In this document: positions 12,166 through 22,615 of the stretch, one piece after another
Position numbering within the stretch: the stretch's first letter is position 1
Layout: every line of letters begins with the position of its first letter
Assembly (NCBI GenBank): GCA_022702705.1
Contig: CM040423.1
Coordinates: 116,803,738-116,867,737, forward strand
Direction of reading: 5' to 3'
Origin: Papilionanthe hookeriana x Papilionanthe teres
Taxonomy: Eukaryota; Streptophyta; Magnoliopsida; Asparagales; Orchidaceae
Length of the DNA stretch: 64,000 nt
Translations under genes and position numbers: made by a program
Notes under the pieces: model-generated
What the model saw: the letters and a program-made list of their open reading frames with translations, nothing else
Told to the model about the DNA's origin: nothing
Databases searched by the model: none

Positions 12166-13703
12166 ACATATTTTAGGATAAGTGTTGTATTTTGGAAAGG
12201 GGTCGCCTATAGAAGTTGTCGGTGAATTTTAGGTTTTAAATTTAATTTAAATATATATAATTTGAAAAGTAGCATTTTTTATTTTTGAAAACGGGTTTAA
12301 GTTTGAAAATTTTTAAAGTATGAAGTCAAACCGATTTTACACCTCAGAGAAGTTTATATAAACGAGCACCACATCACAAACTGTATATCTATCCCGAAGA
12401 ATAGATACACTGCTTGATAATGAGGCTCGATTAAATAAACTAATAGATTTGTGACGTCCGTTTGGTCTGCGAACCATTTTATTTGCCGACAAATTCCCCT
12501 ATTTAATACAAAAGAATTGAATAGGGTTTATATTACCTGGGTTCTTAAAGTTCCCTATAAGGCCAAACTCCTATAGTTTATTACATCATAAATGTTTGGA
12601 AACACTTAAGAAAACTCTCGATAAAGATCAGTGGTTTTCTTTCAAGAATTTCAAAGCTTAAGGTTTTCAAACAATTGGATTTTGGAAATTTCAATGGGGA
12701 ATAGACCAAATTTAGAATAGCTATTTTAGGATTCCAATGGAAGAGAAGTAGGGGATGTCACAGACCCGAAGTGAACTTCGGTGACTTCCCGGCTATCCTA
12801 CTGTTTGGCTTCAATTTGAGAGTTTATTTAATATTTCAATCCTACCAATTTTAATTAATTAAGACTTATACTTGTATGATATGATTAAACAAATAGCCTC
12901 AAAAATGTGAGGTTTATGTCATACCAAATGGCTACCTAGAAGTCCTAAGACGAGTTAGGGCTTAATTTGCATAATATGATTATGCAAATTCTTAAAGAGA
13001 AGTTGAGGATTTATTTTGCACTAGAAAAACCACCTCGAAATCCTATGTCTTGGTTATTTAATTCTAAGGAAGGGTTAAGCTGATGAAGACTTGTTTTGCT
13101 GTTGAAGATGGCTGTGCTGCCAACTGTGCTTGCTCCAAGCTCCTTGTTGTTGCAGAAGGTATAGTTTTAGAAGTGACAATCAGGGGGTGAGAGAAGTGTT
13201 TTGGTTTAGATAGGTTGAAAATTGAGATGGCTTAGTATTTTAATTAAAATAAATCTTAAAGTTGATTAAGTAGAACCGGTTAAGATCCCACGGTTCCGTC
13301 ATCCCGGCAACGCTATTTTCATCGGATTCACTTAGTCCAAATGAATTTGCTAAACTCAACTGAATGTGTTCCACACTTTCATTTAGACCGTGGGAAATCT
13401 TGTTAGCAACACGTGGGTTACATCATCCGAGGGATTCCCAAACATCCAACGAGAAGTTTTGATTTTAGTTACAATTGCAGGTTTTGTTATGTTGGTGATT
13501 AAATTTTGAGTTATTTTAACATGCTGGGTTCGATCATTTTCATGAATTTATAAATGCAGGAAAGTAAGACGTTTAATAAATTGCGGAATGTAAATTGCAA
13601 TAAACTTAAATGCGTACCTGGTGAGCATTCTCGTCGTTCTCATCTGCACTTAAAATACATGTTATGGCATTTATATATTTACAGCAAATACCTAAGTAAA
13701 GCT

Positions 13704-13823
13704 ACTAGAAGGCTCCGGTTATCTACCAAGTCATATGATGTCTAGGTTGAAGTCCTAGTCGACTACCAAATCCTATGACGTCTATGCTAGAATCTTGGTT
13801 GTCTACCGAGTCCTATGACGTCT
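13704..13823. repeat. Three tandem 40-bp units
   Basis: Units 13704-13743, 13744-13783 and 13784-13823 each end in 'atga(c/t)gtct' and share 'ctacc(a/g)a(a/g)tc(c)tatga'. The period is exactly 40 bp, so it is not a codon repeat. Confidence 0.85.
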
Positions 13824-14827
13824 AGACTCCCGGTGTTTAGTTAAGTATGATTTTCTTCGTCAAAGAACAATGAAGTCTCACTATTCTTTTAAAACATCTC
13901 ATCAAGTTAAGGAAGTGCTCGGAACTTAATTATGAATATCTTCCTAAACATTTTAGGGATTATTTCAAGTTCAGTTAGTTTCATTGTGGTGATGAATCAA
14001 TCACCCATGTTACTTAGAGTTCTGGTTTTGTTTGACTCTTGTTCAGTGAATTTGGATGTTTGATTATCCTATGAGTAAGGTGACATTTCATTTGATGCTT
14101 CATTTAAGAGTTATAATAATGAAAAGCCTTTAGAGGCAAGTTAGTTCATTAAAGACTTTAACAATTCTTAATTTAAATTTTGAGTTAAGGGTTTAAAGTG
14201 ATTTAATTTAGTTATAAAGTTTCGATTGATCTTTTTAGATGTTCTAAGTTATTTTAAGTTTGGGAAAAGTTTTTAAGTTGTTTAGTTTAGTTAATTTTTA
14301 ATATTTTAAGGGGTCTTAACATTTTTGATTAATTTTTACATTTAAGCTAATTTAATTTAATTATAATATTTTAATTATGAATTGTTTTGCATTAACCTTA
14401 ATATTTCAAATTTGTTTTAATTTAAATTTTAAACAATTTCAGATTTGTTTTGATATCTTAAGTTTGTTTTAATTTGATTTTCTTACTTTAAATTGGTTTT
14501 AATGTTTTAAGTTTTAGTTTGATTGTAAATTTTCAAGATTATCTCCCTTTTTCTTTATTATTTTAGATTATCATTTTTAAGCTTAATTAATAAGAACTTA
14601 ATGGTATTTGATCAAATCATTGATTAGGGATTCAATTTAAAGAATTAGAATCTGCTTATATCACATCCCTTAACCTTAATAATTCATACCTTAATTAATC
14701 TTCCAAAGTTTAGGTGATTTAATTAATTAAAGTTTCTTCTTTAATGTTCAAGGTGATTAATGAGTTTCTACCCCTTAACTTCCTATGTTTCAATCATCCA
14801 AGAGGAAAATTAAGATCAAATGTTTAC

Positions 14828-14832
14828 CCTTC
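14828..14832. other. Target-site duplication CCTTC, left
   Basis: Identical to 25666-25670, flanking element B exactly at its TG...CA ends. Confidence 0.9.
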
Positions 14833-16253
14833 TGATAGCTGAAAAATTTATTAAGAAATTCATACCTATTTTTGATGAAATTGCACTTTAAAGAAGGGTA
14901 TTCTCTTTATTTTATTGCAGGAATGAAGAATTTAGGTGATAAAAGCAAAAATCATAAAAAGGAGCGAATTTGGAGCAAAATCATGCAATTTGTGCTGAGT
15001 CGCCGACGGCGAGATCGAGCCCGCCGACGGCGAGGTTACGAGAAGAAAATTCTGAAGAATTTATAAGCTGTCTCAACGACAACGAGCCGAGCCCGCGACG
15101 GCGAGCTAGAGCGGTTGAAGATCTTCTAGAAGCCTCGCCGACGGCGAGCTAGTTCGTCGCCGACGGCGAGCTAGTTCAAATGGTGCAGATACATTGAACC
15201 TGGACACTTTTTGAAGGGATGCTTACACACCTCTTGGTCCTTTGCTCACCTCTATATATAGAAGCCGAAATTAAGTCTATTGTGTGTTACTTGTGTTTCA
15301 TTGTGTGTTACTTGTGTGTTATTTTGTGTACAGTCTTTATGTTCTAAGTCCAAACTTTTGTGTTCTAAGTGTTATAAGTGAGTTATTTTGAGTCTTTAGT
15401 GAGTATTTAGTGAGATAGTGAGTTTTTAGTGAGTTTTGCTGTACTGGAAGGAAGAGTCAAAGGAACTGCGAGGAGTCTGCTTGGGGATAAATTAAGATAA
15501 GTATTTGTATTTATTGTTTTTAACTTTAAATGAAATCCATGCTTAGTTTAGTTTCCATGCATTCTGAGTAGTTTATTTAGTCTTTCTCCTTGTTTATGAA
15601 ATTAAGTGACTTGATGAAATTAAAATAAATATACTTTTATATATTAATAAATTGTGATAATTTTTACTTAAAAATTAATTTACTTTTCAAACTGGCCATT
15701 TGATTTGTTAAAATATGTTGATTATCAACTATAGTAAAAATTACATCTGATATTCAGAGAATTCAAAAGCCTTGGAAGGAGGGTGCAAATAAATAGAGAA
15801 ATAATATCACTAGCATAGAATTGAGCATTTTAGTGTGACAGACTAAAATATTCAATTCGGTCTTATTGTTTGAGAGTCGAAGTGTAGATGTTAGCCCTCG
15901 GGCGAGGGGAACGTGGGAGCTCTGAAGTGACAGTCGGTATCCTCCCAGCCTAGCTGCAGATTCAGTAATCAAACATAGGATTAGTCAATATTCTTTACAC
16001 CTGGACCAAAGGGTAAAGAATAGGAATGCTCCTATTTGTCACAATACCTTAACATTATCTATTTAAATTCATCAATCATTTAAATTTCTAAACAAGGGGA
16101 AAGATACTTTTTCTGAATAGTTAAGACTTATTTAGCAATTAGTTTTATTTCTTGCACTTGCAATTAGTATTAATTTTCTACTTAGTTAATTTATCTAATT
16201 AAAATACTTAGTTTACTTTATTGCGCTTAAATTCAGAATTCCAAATTTTTGTA

Positions 16254-16293
<40 letters not shown>

Positions 16294-16502
16294 TTAAAAT
16301 TAGTTGTTATTTAATTTTCTCTTTCCTGTGGGATCGATAACCAGGACTCCACTAGAGCCCTGTATTACTTGATACGATACGTATACTTGCGTAGCATCCA
16401 CAACATAAACAATTAGAATTCTATACATATAATATATCGGGGTCAAGTTTTTGGTTTCGTTGCAATCAAATTAAAATATCATAATATAAAATTTGTGGGT
16501 CA
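14833..16502 (+). repeat. 5' LTR of element B
   Basis: 1670 bp. The U3 holds GC-rich dyads (15001-15170) and a TATA box TATATATA (15253-15260). An (ATT)n run lies near 16252-16293. The U5 carries a motif (16363-16394) shared with family A. The end CA at 16501-16502 is six bases before the PBS. Confidence 0.92.
15001..15260 (+). promoter_or_regulatory. U3 dyad cluster and TATA box, element B
   Basis: CGCCGACGGCGA dyads at 15001 and 15021, CTCGCCGACGGCGAG at 15134-15148 and TCGCCGACGGCGAG at 15157-15170 precede TATATATA at 15253 by 83 bp. The position relative to the core promoter fits an enhancer-like array. The 3' LTR copy (24187-24339, TATA at 24423) has the same layout with altered dyads. 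Binding by a host factor is inference. Confidence 0.55.
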
Positions 16503-16508
16503 AGTTTT

Positions 16509-16526
16509 TGGCGCTGTTGCCGGGGA
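16509..16526 (+). other. Primer binding site (tRNA-Asp type)
   Basis: TGGCGCTGTTGCCGGGGA differs at one base from the complement of the plant tRNA-Asp 3' end, as used by Athila/Tat elements. It begins six bases after the LTR end. Confidence 0.88.
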
Positions 16527-16605
16527 AAGTAAGAAAAATTTACTAAAGTAACCGACTATTTTAAAATAATCATAATAAATAAATTAATATCTATTCTAAA
16601 ATTGT

Positions 16606-18050
16606 ATGCGCAAATTTGGAAATGAAAATTTAATACCTTACGATTCTGAATTAGAGCGTACAATTAAAAGAATTAGAAAACAAAAGAAACAAACTATAAA
16701 TTTAACTCAAATGGCGAATATTCCTGAAATTCAAAATATGAACCAACAAAGACCATTAAGAGATTATGCCAACCCTACATCAGATGAAATTCATTTAACT
16801 ATTCAAAACCCTGATGTAGCTGCTAATTCATTTGAACTTAAACCTGCAATTATCCAAATGGTACAAAACAATCAATTTAGTGGTTCACCTACTGAAGATC
16901 CTAACTTACATCTTGCTAGTTTTCTAGAACTTTGTGCTACTTTTAAATATCAAGGAGTATCTGACGATGCTATAAGACTTAGACTTTTTCCTTTTTCATT
17001 AAGGGATAAGGCTAAAATGTGGTTGAATTCGTTAGTACCTGGATCTATTAAAACTTGGGGAGAATTATCACAAAAATTTCTATCCAAATATTTTCCACCA
17101 TCTAAAAATGCTAAGTTTAGAAATGATATAACTTCTTTTTGTCAGATAGATGGAGAATCAAAATATGAATCTTGGGAGAGATTTAAGGAACTTCTTAGGA
17201 AATGCCCACATTATGCGCTACCAGATTGGCTGATTATTCAAACTTTTTATAATGGATTAGTGGGATCTTTAAGATCAATCATCGATGCTGCTGCTGGAGG
17301 TTCATTAATTTCTAAACCATTTGATGAAGCTTATGCACTAATCGAAGAAATGGCAACAAATAATTTCCAATGGCCTGCAGATAGAGTAAATCCGAAAAAA
17401 ATAGCCAGCATTCATGAAAACGATGCAATATCTAAGTTAGCTTCTCAAATTGCTGCTATATCTAAGAAATTAGATCATTTTGGAATGAACTACTCTCCTA
17501 CTTTAGAAGAAAACTCATCTGGACAAATCATAGAATCTCAATCTAATTATGAAACTTTAAATGCTAATAACCCTTATTCAAACTATTATAATCCTGGTTG
17601 GAAAACCCATCCAAATTTTAATTGGAATAACACATCTAATCAACAATGGATGAATCAACCTAATCAAGCAAATCCAAACTATAAACCTAATTACCCACCT
17701 GGATTTAATAACAATAACCCACAATTCAAAGATAAGAAATTATTTATGGATGAATTAATTTTGAATATGGGTCATCAACTACAAAATCAAGGAAATCAAC
17801 TACAAATTCAAGGAAATCAATTACAAATTCAAGGAAATCAACTACAAATTCAAGGAAATCAATTCCAAATTCAAGGAACATCTATTAAAAATATTGAAAC
17901 TTAACTTGGACATATTGCTACTGCGCTAAATAATAGAATACCTAGAACTTTTCCTAGTAATGTGGAAATAAATCCTAAAGATCAAGGAAAAGAACAAATT
18001 AAAGCAATACAACTAAGAAGTGGAAAAGAACTAGAACCTCATATATATTA
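16606..18050 (+). pseudogene. gag: Gag polyprotein of element B (retrotransposon gag domain)
   Basis: An open frame of 432 codons from ATG 16606 to TAA 17902, continuing in frame to about 18050. Residues ~85-250 hold the retrotransposon gag core: DPNLHLASFLELCATFKYQG, LRLFPFSLRDKAKMWLNSL and ESWERFKELLRKCPHYALPD. This is the nucleocapsid/particle protein of Athila elements. A PNxNW-rich region follows, then five copies of a seven-residue QGNQLQI-like repeat (17767-17880). After the TAA (a CAA to TAA change: IET*LGHIA) the frame reads to QLRSGKELE, the typical gag-protease junction motif, where the pol deletion starts. No CCHC knuckle is seen. Confidence 0.88.
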
Positions 18051-18887
18051 GTAGCTGTTGATTATGTTTCCAAATGGATTGAGGCACAAGCTTTACCTAG
18101 GTGTGATGCTAAGAGTGTTTCAAAATTTTTGATGAAAAATATTTTTACTAGATTTGGAATGCCGAGAGTGATTATCACTGACGGAGGAACTCATTTTAGA
18201 AATAAATACATTCACAAACTAGTAGAAAAATACAATATTACTCATAAGATATCCACTGCTTATCATCCACAGACTAGCGGATTAGCTGAAGTATTCGATC
18301 GTGAGATTAAACGTATTTTAGAAAAATCAGTAAACCCAAATAGAGTTAGATTGGTCTATTAGATTAGATAATGCATTATGGGCTTATAGGACTGCTTATA
18401 AAACTCCGATTGGAATGACTCCTTACAGGCTTATATATGGAAAAACATGCCACTTACCAGTTGAATTAGAACATAAAGCATATTGGGCAATTAAAGAATT
18501 TAATTATAATATGAAGGAAGCTGGTGAGAAAAGATTGCTGCAATTAAATGAATTGGAAGAATTAAGAAATGAATCATATGATAATGATCGGATTTATAAA
18601 GAAAAGATGAAATTATGGCATGATCGGAAGATTAATCGAGAGAAATTTTGAACCAGGGACAGGAAGTTTTGTTATATAATACTAGAGTGAAATTATTTCC
18701 TGGAAAATTGAAGTCTCGATGGTTAGGACCTTTCACCATAACTCAAATATTTTCATACGGAACTATAGAAATCGAAGATCCAAAAACTGGACATAAATTT
18801 AAAGTTAATGGACATAGATTAAAACCATATTTCGAAGGTATAAGACCTAACTATAAAGAGGTTTCAATTCTTAGTCAACTTGATTAA
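18045..18887 (+). pseudogene. Integrase remnant of element B
   Basis: Begins abruptly in the integrase core at ILVAVDYVSKWIEAQALP. It continues with FGMPRVIITDGGTHFRNKYI and AYHPQTSGLAEVFDREIKRI, so the D, D and E catalytic residues are all visible. A frameshift lies at about 18345-18366 (into NALWAYRTAYKTPIG...), and another at about 18645-18650 leads to the C-terminal part (LFPGKLKSRWLGPFTI ... NGHRLKPYFEG). The zinc-binding N-terminus, RNase H, RT and protease are gone. The family would insert the cDNA; this copy cannot make a full enzyme. Confidence 0.88.
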
Positions 18888-18920
18888 TAATTGAAATTAG
18901 GTCGGGCTGACGACGTTAAA

Positions 18921-18948
18921 CCAATCGCTTTATGGGAGGCAACCCATA
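18921..18948 (+). other. Post-integrase conserved motif with small hairpin
   Basis: 'caatcgctttatgggaggcaacccat' matches the family-A copy at 2911-2936. ATGGG and CCCAT pair around AGGCAA. It lies just after the integrase stop and before the dyad cluster. Its role is unknown. Confidence 0.6.
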
Positions 18949-19100
18949 TTAGTTGTCTATTTTTATTGTATTTTAATAATTAGTTTATATTAATGAAACT
19001 TTACTACTCAATTTTTATTAAGAATCGTCACATATTCGAACCATTATGATGAGAAAAGAAATTATTCGATTTAGAGCGAAATTGGACATTATTTTGAAAT

Positions 19101-19292
19101 CTCGCCGACGGCGAGGTCGATACTCGCGTACAGCGAGGTTCGCGCCTAATTCAGTTTATTAATAAGCTCGCTGACAGCGAGAAACGAGCTCGCCGACAGT
19201 GAGAACCTGAAAGGCAGTTTTTATAACTAAGTCGCCGACGGCGAGAAACCTCCCGCCGACAGCGAGAAAGTTATAAAAATGAGTTATATATA
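19101..19292 (+). promoter_or_regulatory. Dyad cluster B1 with TATA-like boxes, upstream of ORF-a
   Basis: Seven dyads lie in 166 bp: CTCGCCGACGGCGAG (19101), CTCGCGTACAGCGAG (19123), CTCGCTGACAGCGAG (19167), CTCGCCGACAGTGAG (19189), TCGCCGACGGCGAG (19232) and CCCGCCGACAGCGAG (19252) are the clearest. TATAAAAA (19272) and TATATATA (19285) follow, then the ORF-a ATG at 19400. The U3-like layout suggests an internal promoter. Confidence 0.5.
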
Positions 19293-19399
19293 CTTTAAAT
19301 GCTGATTTGGACGATTTCAACACCAAATCCTTAGGTAAAAACCATTCTTAACCCATTCTAAGTCTGCCTTCTTCACTAGAATTCATTCCATTCACCATA

Positions 19400-20555
19400 A
19401 TGGCCTCCAAATTCTTAGATTCTTCTAAATCTGGAGTGTTTAACCGGAGGAAATTTGTGAGTGCAGAAGCGCAGCGGATCTTCAATAAGGTTTTGGTAAA
19501 GAAAAGAGTTATCAAGGAACGGGAATTTGTCAATCGAGGATTAGAGAATTCCACTACGAAGATAGAAGAAATGATCGCACAGTGGCACTGAGAGGTATTC
19601 TGTTACACTACGTATGCTGTTGTTATTCCAGTTGTAAAAAAGTTCTACTCTAACTTACATGCAATCAAAAATGGGAATATCTACGTCCGAGGAAGATGGG
19701 TGACATTTACTCCATCAAGAGTAAATGAGTTATTCTCTATAGAAAACACCCCGGTATGTCACTATTCAAATTTTGTGCCTTCTCGGTATAATATGAATGA
19801 GATATTTCGATATCTGACTGATGAAACAGAAGATTGGGAAATGCGTGAAGACGGGTATGTTAGTTTCTCTGCATCACTTTTGAATCCTGTCTCGAAGCAC
19901 TGGCACTTTTTCATCTCATCTAAATTGTTACCTACTATGAGGGTAAACAAGGTTTCGAAAGAATGCGCTATATTGAATTATTGTATTCAAATTGGATTGC
20001 CTATTGACGTGGGATCAATAATTGTTAAGTCTGCATCGGGTTTAATTGTGCATGGGTCAGTTCACGAACTAGGACACCCATCTACTATTTTTGCATTATG
20101 CAGTCAGTACCAAGTTTCTTATGAAGCTTGGGAAAAGGTTCTGTTACCTTGGAAGCCGCTTGATCCTACAGATATGTTCCCTACTTTGGACAATAATGAA
20201 GACATTACATTTATCTCTGATAGAGCTTCACAGAATAATCCTATAGCAAGGCCTATTTCAGATAAAACGGAGTTACTAATGAAGAAAAATAATGGAATGG
20301 AGAAAGAACTACAGAATGTGAGAGATTTAATCGACAATATATCAGATTTATTTGATCACATTGACTGAAGGATGAAGGAACACTTCGATCATTCTGGACA
20401 CTTGGAAGCTAGCTTTCTTCATTTGCGAGACGAAGGGTTGGATCACTGAAGAATCTGCTTTGGAATTTCCCTTCAGGCCTTTCTATAACTTATTTGTGCA
20501 TCATCGTCATATCGAAAATATCAGAGAAGATGAAGATTCTGACATTGAAGAGTAG
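19400..20555 (+). pseudogene. Env-position ORF-a, element B (plant transposon protein type)
   Basis: ATG 19400 opens a frame with MASKFLDSSKSGVFNRRKF, an in-frame TGA at 19589 (a TGG to TGA type change) and then a long open part to 20368. The core reads VFCYTTYAVVIPVVKKFYSN, SRVNELFSIENTPVCHY, LNPVSKHWHFFISSKLLPTM and GLPIDVGSIIVKSASG. It is the same domain family as ORF-b but clearly diverged from it. A helical region (MEKELQNVRDLIDNISDLFD) and an acidic tail (REDEDSDIEE, after a frameshift) close it at 20553. It has no visible signal peptide or transmembrane segment. Its function is unknown. Confidence 0.78.
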
Positions 20556-20949
20556 TAGTAAAGATTTCCATAGTATGTTTGTGTTTATGTTATTTGATTT
20601 GATTTAGACTTTTATTATGTGTGGAGTGATGATTAGAATATCTCAAACTTAATAGAGATAGGCATCATAGTTTTGTATCAGCATTTAGTGTGTCGTGGTT
20701 TGGTTTGCGATGCTGATTAGTAGTAAGGATTGAAGTTTGAAGTTTGATTATAGTCTAAAAATTTATGTTAGTTTGTACATCCCATGGATTTCAATATTAA
20801 AGTTAATTTGTTGTGTTGTGTGAATTTGTTTGTGTATAAGTAGCTAATCTTCATATTAAATTAATAAATGATGTGATCGGAAATATAATATAAGACAAAT
20901 CAAGGATGAAAATGAGTGACGAATTTCAGAAATTTAAAATTTTTGGAAT

Positions 20950-21118
20950 CTCGCCGAAGGCGAGAAAAATCCCGCCGACAGCGAGATCAATCTCGCTGAC
21001 ATCGAAGAATTTCTCGCCGACAGTGGATTTTTCCCGAAAATTTTTTGTTCTCAAAAATATTAGCTCGCCGACGGCGAGATAAATCTCACTGACAGTGAGG
21101 TAGGAAAAAAACATATAT
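20950..21118 (+). promoter_or_regulatory. Dyad cluster B2, upstream of ORF-b
   Basis: CTCGCCGAAGGCGAG (20950), CCCGCCGACAGCGAG (20971), a half dyad CTCGCTGACATCGA (20992), CTCGCCGACAGTGGA (21013), CTCGCCGACGGCGAG (21064) and CTCACTGACAGTGAG (21085, perfect arms). A TATATTT lies at 21112-21118. The cluster sits before the candidate leader intron of ORF-b. Confidence 0.48.
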
Positions 21119-21246
21119 TTGACCGGTCAAAAACACTATTCATCATCCCCAACCTCCAATTTTCACAAAAACCGACCTAGGGCTTGAGAGATCTTGGATT
21201 TGAAGAAATTTCATCACTCAAAAACACCGGATTTCATCTTCTCTTG

Positions 21247-21446
21247 GTAAGAGCTTCACTCCTATGCAAAAATTTTTGATTTTCACCATGTATTTTCACC
21301 ACATTGCAAATTTTGGGAAAAATCAAAATGTGGAAGAAATATTCGGTGGAAATCCATGGAATTTGATTTAAATTGCTTACAAATGTTGTAGGAAGCCTTC
21401 TTAGGATTATTTTTAAGTTTAGTGAAAATTTTCATAATTTTCACAG
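21247..21446 (+). other. Candidate leader intron before ORF-b, element B
   Basis: TTG|GTAAGAGC at 21244 and TTTTCACAG ending at 21446 bracket 200 AT-rich bases. The ATG of ORF-b follows 10 bp later. It corresponds in place and length to 4456-4657 of family A. Confidence 0.5.
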
Positions 21447-21455
21447 ATTGATCGA

Positions 21456-22615
21456 ATGGCTCCATGACAGAAACGTCGAGTAGAGTTCGATGAAAACCGA
21501 TTCATTAATGCACGAGCACAAGCAAAATATTTTGAAAATATACAAGGAAGAAAGTGCATTGCGGATTGGGTATTCAAAAATCCGGGAGGAGAAGTAGAGC
21601 GGATTATAAAGGAATGAGGCTGGGAAAATTTCTGTTATGTTCAGTATAGAGCAGCTGTAGAAGTGGTGAAAGAATTTTATGCCAATTTGACTGCTGCTGA
21701 AGATGCACCTGTAAAGGTACGAGGGTTTTTGTAGATTTTAATGCTGCTAGAATTAACGCGTTCTATGAAATTCATGACTCGCACTTTAGCGAGTATGAAA
21801 CTTTTGGAACGATGGAAGGACCACTGGAGGAAGTCATTAACTTTCTCACTGATGGGACCGGAGTATGGAAAATGAAGCAGCAGGAAATAGTGAATTTTCC
21901 TCTTTCCAAATTAAATGCAGTCTCCAAGGCCTGGCATTACTTTGTTTGTTCTACTCTGTTACCCACATATCACCATAGTGAGGTAACACGAGATAGAGCA
22001 ATTCGAATTTCGCATTCGGAATAACGAAGCATCAACATCGGGAGAGTTATTTATCGGAATATCCCGACAGCTGCTAGAAATGAGAGTGGAGCTGGATTGG
22101 GCCGCCCGGATTGATTTTTGCACTCGCCAACTTTACGGAGTTGAGGCTAGAGATGATGAAGAATGGGTGGAACCTATGAAACCACTTACGACTGCTTAAC
22201 ATTAAGAAGTATGAGTCCCATGAAGGGTGGAGAGCGAGGAGTAAGAAGTTATTTTACTCAATCAAGTAGAGATATACCCTCTACTAGCTATGAACCTCCC
22301 GAGCCTACCACCCCTACCTTACAAGATCCGATGAATGAATTGACTCGCGAGAGGAGGAGTTTTGAGCGGTTTGGGGAGACCATGGGGAGAAGGTTTGATC
22401 ATTTTGATCAAAGGATTGATAATCCGGAGAGGAGACATGATTATGATAGTGAATACCTCCAGCGACATTCAGAATACGAGATTGCATATTATGAAGCTGA
22501 ACGTCGTTATAGGAGTGGAGATTTAGATGTAGTCTTTCCAGAATGCCCCAGGTACACTCAGTATCACCCTGCTCAGTCTTCTCAGCAGCCTACAGATCAA
22601 GGAGGGATGATATAG
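21456..22615 (+). pseudogene. Env-position ORF-b, element B
   Basis: ATG 21456 starts MAP, then an in-frame TGA (21465). A second TGA lies before GWENFCYVQYRAAVEVVKEF, at a place where a CGA codon would fit. A frameshift at about 21720 leads to FNAARINAFYEIHDSHFSEY. The next part reads FPLSKLNAVSKAWHYFVCST, the hallmark of the plant-transposon-protein domain and close to SKLNGISKAWHYFISARLLP of family A. A further frameshift near 22010 leads into a helical, charged tail (ERFGETMGRRFDHFDQRIDN) and the stop at 22613. The gene is dead in this copy. Confidence 0.75.

Larger units (their letters stand above)
12166..14832. repeat. AT-rich repeat-like region, left part, split by element B
   Basis: No protein is recognisable. 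It contains a short dyad CCGAAGTGAACTTCGG (near 12768), a 40-bp triplicate (13704-13823) and long T-rich runs. Phrases such as 'ggggtcgcctatagaagttg' recall plant gypsy LTR or leader sequence, but I cannot define ends. The region continues after element B at 25671. Confidence 0.4.

Noticed and set aside
15001..21099. Spaced GC-rich palindromes as a CRISPR-like array
   Set aside because: Spacing is irregular, the repeats vary, they lie inside a plant LTR element, and there are no cas genes.
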